Assembly: GCA_963790325.1 (NCBI GenBank) | Contig: CAWBNY010000003.1 | Location: forward strand, 1,054,001 to 1,118,000 | Origin: JAXDMK01 sp963790325 | GTDB lineage: Bacteria > Actinomycetota > Acidimicrobiia > Acidimicrobiales > AC-14 | Direction: 5' to 3' | Length of the DNA: 64,000 nucleotides | Made by a program: the position numbers and the translations under genes | In this document: positions 43,828 to 52,352 of the stretch, piece after piece | Layout of the letters: each line of letters opens with the position of its first letter | Numbering within the stretch: position 1 is the stretch's first letter | Notes under the pieces: model-generated | What the model was told of the DNA's origin: nothing | Seen by the model: only the letters and a program-made list of their open reading frames with translations | Databases searched by the model: none

Positions 43828-45200
43828 ATCGCCGCCACCGGGATGCGGACGCGGTGCCGGGGCCGGGCGGTGACCGCCACCAGCTCGCCGCTGAGGTGGT
43901 GGGGGGCGGCGGCGGTGACGGCGACGTCGGCGAAGGTGCCCGCCGGCAGCTGCCCCGGGAAGTGGACGAGCTTGTTCTGGCGGGTGCGCCCGGTGGCCAC
44001 CGACGGGTCGCGCTTGCTCGGACCCTCCACCAGGACCTCCTCGGTGCGCCCGATCCGGGCCTGGTGCCGGGCCAGGGCCGACCGCTCGACCACCACCCGC
44101 AGCCGCTCGAAGCGCTCGGCGGCCACATCGGCGGGGACGAAGCGCTCCGCCGGCAGCTCGCCCGCCTCGGTTCCGGGACGGGGCGAGAAGAGGAACGTGT
44201 AGGCGCTGTCGTACTCGGCCTCGGCCACCACCTCCAGGGTGCGCTCGAAGTCGTCGTCGGTCTCGCCCGGGAACCCGACGATGAGGTCGGTGGTGACGGC
44301 GAGGTCGGGCACCGCGGCCCGGGCCGCGGCCAGCCTCTCCAGGTACCGGGTGGCGGTGTAGCCCCGGTGCATGGCCGCCAGCACCCGGTCGCTGCCCGCT
44401 TGCAGGGGCAGGTGGAGGTGCTCGCACACCGTGGGCACCTCGGCCATGGCCCCGATCGTCTCCGGCCGGAGGTCCTTGGGGTGGGGGCTGGTGTAGCGCA
44501 CCCGACGGATGCCGTCGATGCCGCCCACCGCCCGCAGGAGCTCGGCGAAGAGAGGCCGGCGGCGGGTGAGGTCGCGTCCGTAGGAGTTGACGTTCTGGCC
44601 CAGGAGGGTGACCTCGACCGTGCCGGTGGCGGCCAGCCCCTCGACCTCGGCCACGACCTGGTCGAACGGGCGGCTGATCTCCCGACCCCGCACCGACGGG
44701 ACGATGCAGAAGGCGCACGAGTTGTCGCAGCCGACCTGGATGGTGACCCACGCGGTGTAGGGCAGGCCCCGCCGGATGGGGAGGGCGGTCTCGTCGTCGA
44801 GCATCGTGGTCGCCTCGAGGATCTCCATCACCGGCCGGCCGGTGTCGGCCGCCTCCCGGAGCAGATCGACCGCCCGACCGACGTTGTGGGTGCCGAAGAC
44901 GGCGTCGACCTGGGGCGCCCGCTCCTGGATGCGGTCGCGGTCCTTCTGGGCCAGGCAGCCGCCCACTGCGATCTGCATGCCCGGATGGCGGTCCTTGACC
45001 GACTTAAGGTGGCCCAGGTGGCCGTACAGCTTGTTGTCGGCGTTCTCCCGGATGCAGCAGGTGTTGAGGAGGACGAGATCGGCCTGCTCGACGTCGTCGG
45101 TGGGCACCATGCCCTCGGCCTCGAGCGCGCCGGCCAACCGCTCGGAGTCGTGGACGTTCATCTGGCAGCCGAACGTCCGGATCAGGTACGTGCCGGTCAC
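43824..45200 (-). CDS. miaB: tRNA-2-methylthio-N6-dimethylallyladenosine synthase
   Basis: 458 residues, radical-SAM methylthiotransferase acting on i6A37. The N-terminal UPF0004 domain holds three Cys for one 4Fe-4S cluster (FGCQMN, NTCCIRE, GGCLAQ). The radical-SAM motif CDNSCAFCIVP binds the second. A TRAM domain ends the protein (GRTRQNKLVHFPG). GTG 45200 gives the conserved TYLIRTFGCQMN start. It leads the miaB-miaA-dapF-hflX-dapC chain, in which each gene overlaps the next. Confidence 0.97.
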   Translation of the reverse strand: MTGTYLIRTFGCQMNVHDSERLAGALEAEGMVPTDDVEQADLVLLNTCCIRENADNKLYGHLGHLKSVKDRHPGMQIAVGGCLAQKDRDRIQERAPQVDAVFGTHNVGRAVDLLREAADTGRPVMEILEATTMLDDETALPIRRGLPYTAWVTIQVGCDNSCAFCIVPSVRGREISRPFDQVVAEVEGLAATGTVEVTLLGQNVNSYGRDLTRRRPLFAELLRAVGGIDGIRRVRYTSPHPKDLRPETIGAMAEVPTVCEHLHLPLQAGSDRVLAAMHRGYTATRYLERLAAARAAVPDLAVTTDLIVGFPGETDDDFERTLEVVAEAEYDSAYTFLFSPRPGTEAGELPAERFVPADVAAERFERLRVVVERSALARHQARIGRTEEVLVEGPSKRDPSVATGRTRQNKLVHFPGQLPAGTFADVAVTAAAPHHLSGELVAVTARPRHRVRIPVAAI

Positions 45201-45236
45201 ACACCCAGGCTAGAGCCCCGCCGCTCGGTCGGGATC

Positions 45237-46097
45237 GTGGCCGTGCTCCTGGCCTGGTTGCTGGTGGCCTGCGGCGGCGGCGACACCCCCGAGCGCACCG
45301 CGCCGCCGGCCGCCAGCACCACCGTGGCCACGACGGCCGCGCCCGCCACCCCCACGACCACCCCCCTGGCGCCCACCAGCACCCTGGCCCCGGCCCCCCG
45401 GGTGGCGGCCGATCTCATCGCGGCCGAGACCGCCATCCACGACCCCTCCACCCCCGACGCCGACATGGACCGGTGGGGCCAGGTGCAACAGGCCGCCGTC
45501 CGGGAGCTGGTGTTCGACCCCGAGCTCGAAGCCGAGACCCTCGCCCTGCTACCCGACCGGGTGCGGACCGCCACCGACGCCCACCTGGCCGCGGCCAAGG
45601 ACCTCACCGCTTTGGCCGGGCCGGTCGACCCCGCCGACCCCCTCCCCTCGTGGCGGATCGTGGCCCCCGAGCCGGCGGGCGTGCTCCTCGGCCACTACCA
45701 GGACGCCGAGGCCGCGGTCGGCGTGCCGTGGGAGTACCTGGCCGCCATCCACCTGGTGGAGACCCGCATGGGCCGCATCCGGGGCGACAGCTCGGCCGGC
45801 GCCCGCGGCCCGATGCAGTTCATCCCCTCCACCTGGGAGATCTACGGCGGGGGCGGCGACATCGAGTCGACCCGCGACTCCATCCACGCCGCCGCCCGCC
45901 TCCTGCGGGCCAACGGCGCCGCCACCGACATGGCCGGGGCCCTCTTCCGGTACAACAACTCCAACCGGTACGTGCGGGCCGTCACCGTCTACGCCCAGCA
46001 GATGGAGGCCGACGAGCGCGCCTACCTCGCCTACCACGGCTGGCAGGTGTACTACGGCGAGCTCCTCCTCCCCGAGGGGACCGTGATCGGCGGCTAG
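45237..46097 (+). CDS. Lipoprotein lytic transglycosylase (SLT domain)
   Basis: 286 residues from GTG 45237. Lipobox LVAC, then a Thr/Pro/Ala-rich linker, a helical segment and a C-terminal SLT lysozyme-like domain: catalytic Glu in AIHLVETRMG, GPMQFIPSTWEIYG, and RYNNSNRYV. It cleaves peptidoglycan. The GTG start leaves only 11 residues before the lipobox Cys and no positive charges. The preceding codons (EPRRSVGI) would make a proper signal peptide, but no usual start codon is there. The true start may be non-standard. Confidence 0.9.
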   Translation: MAVLLAWLLVACGGGDTPERTAPPAASTTVATTAAPATPTTTPLAPTSTLAPAPRVAADLIAAETAIHDPSTPDADMDRWGQVQQAAVRELVFDPELEAETLALLPDRVRTATDAHLAAAKDLTALAGPVDPADPLPSWRIVAPEPAGVLLGHYQDAEAAVGVPWEYLAAIHLVETRMGRIRGDSSAGARGPMQFIPSTWEIYGGGGDIESTRDSIHAAARLLRANGAATDMAGALFRYNNSNRYVRAVTVYAQQMEADERAYLAYHGWQVYYGELLLPEGTVIGG

Positions 46098-46186
46098 GGC
46101 TTGCGCCTCCGCTCCGACGTCGGGGCCGGTTCGTGTCGCGGCACGCCGGGCGGACACCAGCCTCGGCGAGCGCCCGCCTGCCTTGA

Positions 46187-46202
46187 TCGATCATACGTTC
46201 GA
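46187..46202. promoter_or_regulatory. LexA-box-like palindrome upstream of the DUF3097 gene
   Basis: TCGATCATACGTTCGA, one mismatch from TCGAAC-N4-GTTCGA. It lies 80 bases before the DUF3097 start in an intergenic stretch with lower GC. Function as an SOS site is inference. Confidence 0.5.
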
Positions 46203-46281
46203 TACTCTCAGGGGAGTGGGACACTTTCGACAGCCTTCCACGGTCCTGGAGACCGGCGGGCTCCGGTCGTAGGGTCAGCCC

Positions 46282-47139
46282 ATGGATAGACAGGACCCGT
46301 GGTCGGGCATCCTCAGCGGCCCCGTCGACGGCCCCGATCGCCTCAAGGCCACCTATCCCGAGATCACGGCCCCGCCCGGCCTCCCCGTCCGCCACCGGGC
46401 GAGCGGGTTCACCGGCGTGGTCGCCGGCTTCGAGGGCGACGGCGTCGTCGTCCGGGGCGGCACCGGTCTGGAGCGCCTCTTCCGCCTCACCCCGGGCGCC
46501 TTCGATGTCGAGGGCCGGGCGACCACGCTCGCGCGACCGAAGCCGGTCATGAGCCCCGCCACCCCCCACACGACGTCGTCCGGGAGTGTGGCCGTCGCCG
46601 GCCACCGGGCCCGTGTGGCCCGGGCCAGCCGCATCCTGGTCGAGGGCGTCCACGACGCCGAGCTGGTCGAGAAGGTGTGGGGCGACGACCTTCGCATCGA
46701 GGGCGTGGTGGTCGAGCGTCTCGACGGCATCGACCACCTCCAGACGACCATCGACGCTTTCCGCCCCGGCCCCGGTAATCGCCTCGGCGTACTCGTCGAC
46801 CACCTCGTCCCCGGCTCCAAGGAGGCCCGGCTGGCGGCCGAGGTCCGCCACCCCCACGTCCTCGTCACCGGCACCCCCTTCGTCGACGTGTGGCAGGCGG
46901 TCAAGCCGGCCTCCGTCGGCATCCTCGTCTGGCCCGACATCCCCAAGGGCACGGTGTGGAAGACGGGGATCTGCCAGTGGCTCGGCATACCCGACCCCGC
47001 CGTCGTGTGGCGCCACGTCCTCGGCTCCGTCCGCACCTACGCCGACCTCGAGCCCGCCCTCGTCGGCGCGGTCGAGCGCCTCATCGACTTCGTCACCGAG
47101 CCGACCGGCGATCAGGAGTCGTCGCGCGCCACCGGGTAG
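46282..47139 (+). CDS. DUF3097 family protein, Toprim-like core
   Basis: 285 residues, ATG 46282. This actinobacterial family has unknown function. The middle part (RILVEGVHDAELVEKVWGDDLRIEGVVVERLDG) looks like the Toprim motif of RNase M5, RecR and primases, with the conserved Glu in ILVEGxxDA and a later acidic pair near VLVDHLVPGSKE. It may act on nucleic acid. The N-terminal 90 residues are beta-rich (GVVAGFEGDGVVVRGG). A LexA-like site upstream hints at a DNA-damage link. Its end overlaps a damaged gene on the other strand. Confidence 0.85.
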   Translation: MDRQDPWSGILSGPVDGPDRLKATYPEITAPPGLPVRHRASGFTGVVAGFEGDGVVVRGGTGLERLFRLTPGAFDVEGRATTLARPKPVMSPATPHTTSSGSVAVAGHRARVARASRILVEGVHDAELVEKVWGDDLRIEGVVVERLDGIDHLQTTIDAFRPGPGNRLGVLVDHLVPGSKEARLAAEVRHPHVLVTGTPFVDVWQAVKPASVGILVWPDIPKGTVWKTGICQWLGIPDPAVVWRHVLGSVRTYADLEPALVGAVERLIDFVTEPTGDQESSRATG

Positions 47140-47380
47140 ACCGCGACCGACCGGAGGGTGGCCGACACCTCGGGCGGAAGGTAGGCGTTGTCGGCGATCT
47201 CCTGGGCCGCCTCCTCCGACTTGAACAGGATGAAGCTCATCCCGGTCGTGCCGTCGCTGCACCACGTGCCCCGCACGTAGCCGGGCACCTCCCGCAGCGA
47301 CCCGACGAGGCAGTCGAGCTCAGCCTCGGTGTCTCCCTCCCAGCCCGCTTCATCTCGACGTGGAACACCACTGCGTGCAT
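47112..47380 (-). pseudogene. Small dimeric alpha/beta-barrel (ABM-like) protein, single-base frameshift
   Basis: From ATG 47380 (AGGAG ribosome site) the frame reads MHAVVFHVEMK, then must shift by one base near 47350-47360 to continue GWEGDTEAELDCLVGS...GYVRGTWCSDG and ...SFILFKSEEAAQEIADNA. The joined product, about 90 residues, resembles small ferredoxin-like dimeric barrel proteins. AAGCGGGC would be AAGCCGGGC if one C were restored, giving MKPGWEGD. This could be a real mutation or a sequencing error. Function unknown. Confidence 0.65.
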
Positions 47381-47413
47381 CGGTCTGCTCCTCTCGTTGG
47401 TTGGCTGGTTGCG

Positions 47414-47640
47414 TCAGACAGCGATCGCCTCGACGATCCGGACGGGACCGGCGGTCTCGAGAACGGCGCTCAGGCGGAAGCCGGCGCCCTGGAGGAGCGC
47501 ACCCAGCTCCGGCGCCGTCCGCTCCCGCCCTCCGGTGCTGCCCAGCATGACCACGTCTGGCGTGTGAACCCGGACGTCGATCTCGCCTTCCGGCACCACG
47601 CACTCGATGACGAGGACCACCGCGCCCGGCGAGGCCGCGT
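47414..47640 (-). pseudogene. C-terminal fragment of an O-methyltransferase-like enzyme
   Basis: Reads SPGAVVLVIECVVPEGEIDVRV and then VMLGSTGGRERTAPELGALL and AGFRLSAVLETAGPVRIVEAIAV before a stop. This is the last third of the SAM-dependent O-methyltransferase (acetylserotonin/hydroxyneurosterone type) fold. No SAM-binding half precedes it; instead the sequence runs directly into an ATPase fragment in another frame. Confidence 0.65.
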
Positions 47641-47760
47641 CTTGCCGATGCCCGGGTCGCCCTGGCAGACCACCAGCTGGGGACGGCCGGAGAGGGTCGC
47701 GGCCAGGCCCCCCTCCAGCACCGCCAGCTCGGGTCCCCGGCCCACCGACTCTGTGCGCAT
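47641..47760 (-). pseudogene. N-terminal fragment of an AAA (LuxR/ATPase regulator type) protein
   Basis: From ATG 47760 the frame gives RTESVGRGPELAVLEGGLAA, then LVVCQGDPGIGKTR, the start and Walker A motif of large MalT/LuxR-family or cyclase-linked ATPase regulators. Such proteins are normally 900 or more residues, but homology stops a few residues past the P-loop, where the methyltransferase fragment begins. A deletion joining two genes is the simplest reading. Confidence 0.6.
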
Positions 47761-47784
47761 CGGAGCGAACAGCGCAGCCCACGG

Positions 47785-49446
47785 CTACCGCTCCCGGCGC
47801 ACCGTCGTCCGCTTGCCTTTGATTGAGGCCGACCGCATGGCCTCGACCACGGCGTCGGCGGAGGACTCGGGCACCTCGACCAGCGAGAACCGGTCGGCGA
47901 TCTCGATGGCGCCGATGTCGCGCCCGCTCAGGCTGGTCTCGCCGGCGAACGCCCCCACCAGGTCCTGGGGTCGGATGCCGGTCGACCGTCCTGCGCCCAC
48001 GAACAGCCGGGTCATCCCCGATGCCGGCTGCTTGGCCCGCCGGTCGCCTCGACGACCACCGTCGCCGGCACGGGCCGGCCGGGGCGACACGTCGGGGATC
48101 TCCTCCTCGTCGGCCGCCGCCCCGCTCGCCTCGTGGGCCAGCTTCACCGCCGCCAGGGCCACCTCCATCACGTCGAACTCGTCGCACAGCGACTCCACCA
48201 CCACCCGGAAGTGCTCGAGGTCGTCCTCCCTGATCGACTCCTCCAGCGCGGCCCGGGTCAGCTCCAGCCGCCGGGCCCGGAGGTCGGCGATGGTGGGCAG
48301 CTTCTCCACCGTGATCCGCTGCTTGGTCACCCGCTCGATCGTCTTGAGCATCCCGTGCTCCCGGGGCTCGGCCAGGGTGATGGCCACGCCCTCCCGGCCC
48401 GCCCGGCCCACCCGGCCGATCCGATGGATGTAGGAGTCGGGCGCCGACGGCACGTCGTAGTTCACGACGTGGGTCAAGGTGTCGATGTCGAGGCCCCGGG
48501 CTGCCACGTCGGTGGCCACCAGCAGGTCGGCGGTGCCGTTCCGCAGCCGCCCCATCACCCGTTCCCGCTGCTCCTGGGTCATCCCCCCGTGCAGGCCCTC
48601 GGCCCGGTAGCCCCGCCCGTTCAGGGTCTCGGTGAGGTGGTCGACCTCGTCCCGGGTGCGGCAGAACACCAGCGCCGCGGTGGGCGCCTCCACGTCGAGC
48701 ACCCGGCCGAGGGCCGCCGGCTTGTGGGCCCGGGGCACCACGTAGGCGGTCTGGCGCACGAGGGGCGCCTCCCCCGGCTCGGCGGTCTCCCGTCCCACCT
48801 GGATCCGGACCGGGTCGGTCAGGTGGCGCCGGGCCATCCCGTCGATGCGCGGCGGCATGGTGGCCGAGAAGAGCATCGTCTGCCGGGTCGGCGGGGTGTC
48901 GCCCAGGATCGTCTCGATGTCCTCGGCGAAGCCCATGTCGAGCATCTCGTCGGCCTCGTCGAGGACGACCACCGTCAGGTCCTGCAGCCGGAGGGTGCGC
49001 CGGCCGATGTGGTCGAGGGCCCGGCCGGGCGTGGCCACCACCACGTCGACGCCCCGTTCGAGCATGCGCAGCTGGCTGACGATGGGCTGCCCGCCGTAGA
49101 TCGGCAGGACCCGGACGCCCAGCTCCCGCCCGTAGCGGTGGATCGCCCCCGCGACCTGGATGGCCAGCTCCCGGGTCGGGACCAGGACGAGCGCCATCGG
49201 GTCGCGGCCCCGGTCGCGCACCTGGCGCGCCGCCATCCGCTGGAGGACCGGCAAGGCGAAGGCGGCCGTCTTGCCGGTGCCGGTGGCGGCCTGGCCGAGG
49301 AGGTCCCGCCCCTCCAGCAACGGCGGGATGGCCTCCCGCTGGATCGGCGTCGGCTCCTCGTAGCCGAGCTCGGTGAGGGCCCCGACGAGCTCGGCTCGCA
49401 GGCCGAGGTCGGAGAAGCCAGGGGTCTCGTCGGGTCCGGTCGTCAT
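47785..49446 (-). CDS. deaD: DEAD-box ATP-dependent RNA helicase (DeaD/CshA type)
   Basis: 553 residues. Q-motif FSDLGLRAELVGALTELGYEEPTPIQ, Walker A ATGTGKT, PTRELAIQ, ATPGR, DEAD (VVLDEADEML), SAT, and the helicase C domain with ATDVAARGLDID and HRIGRVGRAGR. The C-terminal 75 residues (MTRLFVGAGRSTGIRPQDLVGAF...) form a DbpA-type RNA-binding domain. It unwinds structured RNA in ribosome assembly or cold adaptation. ATG 49446 overlaps the rdgB stop as ATGA. Confidence 0.95.
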   Translation of the reverse strand: MTTGPDETPGFSDLGLRAELVGALTELGYEEPTPIQREAIPPLLEGRDLLGQAATGTGKTAAFALPVLQRMAARQVRDRGRDPMALVLVPTRELAIQVAGAIHRYGRELGVRVLPIYGGQPIVSQLRMLERGVDVVVATPGRALDHIGRRTLRLQDLTVVVLDEADEMLDMGFAEDIETILGDTPPTRQTMLFSATMPPRIDGMARRHLTDPVRIQVGRETAEPGEAPLVRQTAYVVPRAHKPAALGRVLDVEAPTAALVFCRTRDEVDHLTETLNGRGYRAEGLHGGMTQEQRERVMGRLRNGTADLLVATDVAARGLDIDTLTHVVNYDVPSAPDSYIHRIGRVGRAGREGVAITLAEPREHGMLKTIERVTKQRITVEKLPTIADLRARRLELTRAALEESIREDDLEHFRVVVESLCDEFDVMEVALAAVKLAHEASGAAADEEEIPDVSPRPARAGDGGRRGDRRAKQPASGMTRLFVGAGRSTGIRPQDLVGAFAGETSLSGRDIGAIEIADRFSLVEVPESSADAVVEAMRSASIKGKRTTVRRER

Positions 49447-50016
49447 GCCAGCCTTTCGACCAGGGCGGCGAAGGCCCGGGCCCGGTGGGACACGGCCGCC
49501 TTCTCCTCCATCGTCATCTCTGCGTACGTTCGCCCGTCGCCGTCGCCGGGGACGAAGACGGGGTCGTAGCCGAACCCTCCCTCGCCCCGGGCCGCGAGCG
49601 CGATGTGGCCCTCGACCACCCCGTGGGCGACCACCTCCCGCCCGCCGGGCCACGCCACCAGGGCCACGGTGCGGAAACGGGCCGTCCGCCGCGGGACGTC
49701 CACGCCGTCGAGCTCGGCCAGCAGCTTGGCCACGTTGTCGGCGTAGGTGGCCGCCTCCCCCGCGTAGCGGGCGGCGAACACTCCCGGCCGGCCGCCGAGG
49801 GCGTCGACCTCCAGGCCGGTGTCGTCGGCCACCGCCGGCTCCCCCGCCGCCGCCGCCACCGCCGCCGCCTTGAGCCGGGCGTTGCCCTCGAGGGTGTCCT
49901 CCGTCTCGTCGACGTCGCCCACCGCCGCGAGGACGGGGCACCACCTCGAACCCCGGCAGCAGGCCCGCGATCTCCCGGGCCTTGTGGGGGTTGGCGGTGG
50001 CCAGGACCAGCCGCAA
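49443..50016 (-). pseudogene. rdgB: RdgB/HAM1 non-canonical purine NTP pyrophosphatase, frameshifted
   Basis: Hydrolyses dITP/XTP to keep deaminated purines out of DNA. The first 27 residues are read from TTG 50016 (LRLVLATANPHKAREIAGLLPGF) and the rest, from VGDVDETEDTLEGNARLKA to the end (ADDTGLEVDALGG, FGYDPVFVP, EKAAVSHRARA), in another frame. Removing one C in CCTCGCGGCGG near 49940 restores PRPAAVGDVDETED and a normal 190-residue protein. A CTG at 50022 overlapping the rph stop is another possible start. Damage may be real or an assembly error. Confidence 0.85.
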
Positions 50017-50018
50017 CC

Positions 50019-50762
50019 TCAGCCCTTGGCTCGGGGCGGGGGTGGGGTGAGCAGCGCCGTGGACTGGGCGTCGAGGATGTCGGCGATCCCGCTCTCGCCC
50101 AGGCCGAGCAGGTCGTCGAGCTCGGCCCGGGAGAAGGCCAGGCCCTCGGCCGTCCCCTGCACCTCCACGAACCGCCCGGCCGAGGTCATCACCACGTTCA
50201 TGTCCACCTGGGCCCGGACGTCCTCCGAGTAGTCGAGGTCGAGGAGGGCGATGCCGTCGACGATCCCCACCGACACCGCCGCGCACCCCGCGGTCAGTGG
50301 GTTCGCCGGGATGCGGCCGGCCATGACCAGGCGGGTGAAGGCGTCGTGGAGGGCGACGTAGGCGCCGGAGATCGACGCGGTGCGGGTACCGCCGTCGGCC
50401 TGGAGGACGTCGCAGTCGAGGACGACCTGGCGCTCGCCGAGGACGGCCATGTCGGTGACCGCCCGCAGCGACCGGCCGATGAGGCGCTGGATCTCCTGGG
50501 TCCGGCCCGACGGCTTGCCCCGGTTGACCTCCCGGTCGCTGCGGTCGGGGGTCGACCCGGGGAGCATCGAGTACTCGGCCGTGACCCACCCGGTTCCCTT
50601 GCCCCGCATCCACGGCGGCACCCGCTCGTCGACCGAGGCGGTGCACAACACCCGGGTCCGGCCCATGGAGACGAGCACGCTGCCCGGGGCGAACTCGGTG
50701 AAGTCCCGCACGAACGACAGCGGGCGCAGGTCCTCCGGCCCCCGGCCGTCCGCCCTGGCCAC
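50019..50762 (-). CDS. rph: Ribonuclease PH
   Basis: 247 residues, phosphorolytic 3'-5' exoribonuclease that trims tRNA 3' ends. RADGRGPEDLRPLSF at the start, SVLVSMGRTRVLCTASVDE, TAEYSMLPGSTPDRSDREVNRGKPSGRTQEIQRLIGRSLRA (in parts), and VLDCDVLQADGGTRTASISGAYVAL are family signatures. GTG 50762 shares one base with the stop of the preceding gene (TAGTG). Followed by rdgB, as in mycobacteria. Confidence 0.96.
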   Translation of the reverse strand: MARADGRGPEDLRPLSFVRDFTEFAPGSVLVSMGRTRVLCTASVDERVPPWMRGKGTGWVTAEYSMLPGSTPDRSDREVNRGKPSGRTQEIQRLIGRSLRAVTDMAVLGERQVVLDCDVLQADGGTRTASISGAYVALHDAFTRLVMAGRIPANPLTAGCAAVSVGIVDGIALLDLDYSEDVRAQVDMNVVMTSAGRFVEVQGTAEGLAFSRAELDDLLGLGESGIADILDAQSTALLTPPPPRAKG

Positions 50763-51499
50763 TAGGACGCCACCGCGTAGCGGGCACCGGTGGACGCCAC
50801 CTCGACCGGGGCACCGAACGCCTCCGCCCCTTCGGCCCGGGACGCCTCCCGGTCGAGCGTCGGCCACAGGTGGGTGAGGACGAGCCGGCCGACGCCGGCC
50901 GCCCGGGCCGACACGCCGGCCTGGCGGGCGCTGAGGTGCTGGATCCTGCCCTCCTCGGCGACGGGGAGGGTGGCCTCGCACAGGGCCAGGTCGAGGCCGG
51001 TGCCGAGCGCTTCGAGCGACCATCCGGGGCCGGTGTCGGCCGAGTAGCCGATCGAGCCGGTGGCGCCGTCGACCCGGACGGCCAGCGTCTCGGGCCCGTG
51101 GTCGGTGCGGGAGAACGTGAGCCGCAGCCCGCCCACGTCGACCGAGTCGCCGTCGGTGACGTCACGCCACGCCAACCACGGCTCGGTCGGGTGGTAGGTG
51201 CGGTCCCGCAGCCCGGCCGGGGCGTACACGGGAAAGGCGGTCCGCTTCACGGCGTGCTGCAACGCGATGACCAGTCCCTCCAGGTCCTGCCAGTGGTCGG
51301 GGTGCTCGTGGCTGAGGACGAGGGCGTCGACGTCGGCCAGGGCCACGTGGGTCTGGAGGTTGGCCATCGTCCCCGAGCCGGCATCGACCCACAGCCGGGT
51401 GGACCCGTCGTCGACCAGGTAGCCGCTGCACGCCCCGCCCGCGCCGGGGAACGAACCGCAGCAGCCGAGCACGGTGACCGTCATCGCGGCCTTTGTCAC
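50762..51499 (-). CDS. Metallo-beta-lactamase-fold hydrolase, Rv1339-like (possible cyclic-nucleotide phosphodiesterase)
   Basis: 245 residues. The metal site is SHEHPDHWQDLEG, with later ligands in YSADTG and LVLTHLWP. Its place between murI and rph matches M. tuberculosis Rv1339, reported as an atypical class II cAMP phosphodiesterase; function is inferred from position and fold. The GTG at 51499 overlaps the murI stop as GTGA and has GGGAG five bases upstream. ATG 51484 is an alternative that starts at the conserved MTVTVLGCCGSFPG strand. Confidence 0.9.
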   Translation of the reverse strand: MTKAAMTVTVLGCCGSFPGAGGACSGYLVDDGSTRLWVDAGSGTMANLQTHVALADVDALVLSHEHPDHWQDLEGLVIALQHAVKRTAFPVYAPAGLRDRTYHPTEPWLAWRDVTDGDSVDVGGLRLTFSRTDHGPETLAVRVDGATGSIGYSADTGPGWSLEALGTGLDLALCEATLPVAEEGRIQHLSARQAGVSARAAGVGRLVLTHLWPTLDREASRAEGAEAFGAPVEVASTGARYAVAS

Positions 51500-52299
51500 G
51501 CCCACTCCCATCCCTCGACGCCTTCGAGCTCCGGCCCGAGCAGGCGGGCACCCAACGCCCGGAACCATGCCACATCCCCGGACGACACCCAGCGGTGGGT
51601 GCCCTTGCCCGGCGTTCGCCGGCCGATGCCCGTGTCGGCGAGGATCGAGCGCACCTCGAAGGCGGTCTCGTCGGCGGACGAGACGAGGACGACGTCGCGA
51701 CCCATCACGTCGCCGATGGTGCGGGCGAGGAACGGGTAGTGGGTGCAGCCGAGGAGGAGGGTGTCGACGCCGGCGTCGATCACCGGCGCCAGCAGCCGCT
51801 CGGCCAGGACGTGGACCTGCTCGCTGCCGGTCTCCCCCCGCTCCACGAACTCGACGAAGCCGGGGCAGGCGGCGCAGGTGAGGGCGACCGGGGCCCGGGT
51901 GGAGTACACCGCCCGCTGGTACGCCCCCGACTGGACGGTGCCGATGGTGCCGATCACACCCACCCGGCCGTTGCGGGTGGCCCCCACCATGGCCCGCACG
52001 CCGGGGTCGATGACGCCGACCACGGGCACGTCGGTCTCGAAGCGGAGGAGGTCGAGGGCGGCCGCGGCGGCGGTGTTGCAGGCGACCACCACCATCTTCA
52101 CGTCGTGCCGCTCCACCAGCCACGACGTGATCTGGAGGGCGAAGCTTCGCACCTCGTCGAGCGACTTGGGCCCGTACGGGTACCGCCCCGTGTCGCCGAA
52201 GTACACCAGGTCCTCGTCGGGGAGGAGGTCGATGAGCGCCCGGGCGACGGTGAGCCCCCCGAACCCCGAGTCGAACATCCCGATCGGCCGATCGTCCAC
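51496..52299 (-). CDS. murI: Glutamate racemase
   Basis: 267 residues. Makes D-glutamate for peptidoglycan. PIGMFDSGFGGLTVAR at the start, catalytic Cys74 in VVACNTAAA and Cys185 in LLGCTHYPFL, with YFGDTGRYPYGPKS. GTG 52299. Co-directional with the upstream cysM and downstream MBL, rph and rdgB genes. Confidence 0.97.
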   Translation of the reverse strand: MDDRPIGMFDSGFGGLTVARALIDLLPDEDLVYFGDTGRYPYGPKSLDEVRSFALQITSWLVERHDVKMVVVACNTAAAAALDLLRFETDVPVVGVIDPGVRAMVGATRNGRVGVIGTIGTVQSGAYQRAVYSTRAPVALTCAACPGFVEFVERGETGSEQVHVLAERLLAPVIDAGVDTLLLGCTHYPFLARTIGDVMGRDVVLVSSADETAFEVRSILADTGIGRRTPGKGTHRWVSSGDVAWFRALGARLLGPELEGVEGWEWA

Positions 52300-52352
52300 C
52301 CGGCCAAGCTAGGCGCGCCGGGCTGCGGGATCGGCGCCGGGATCGGCGGCGA

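Noticed and set aside
49521..49540. GTACGTTCGC inside rdgB resembling half a LexA box
   Set aside because: Only one half-site matches and it is within coding sequence.
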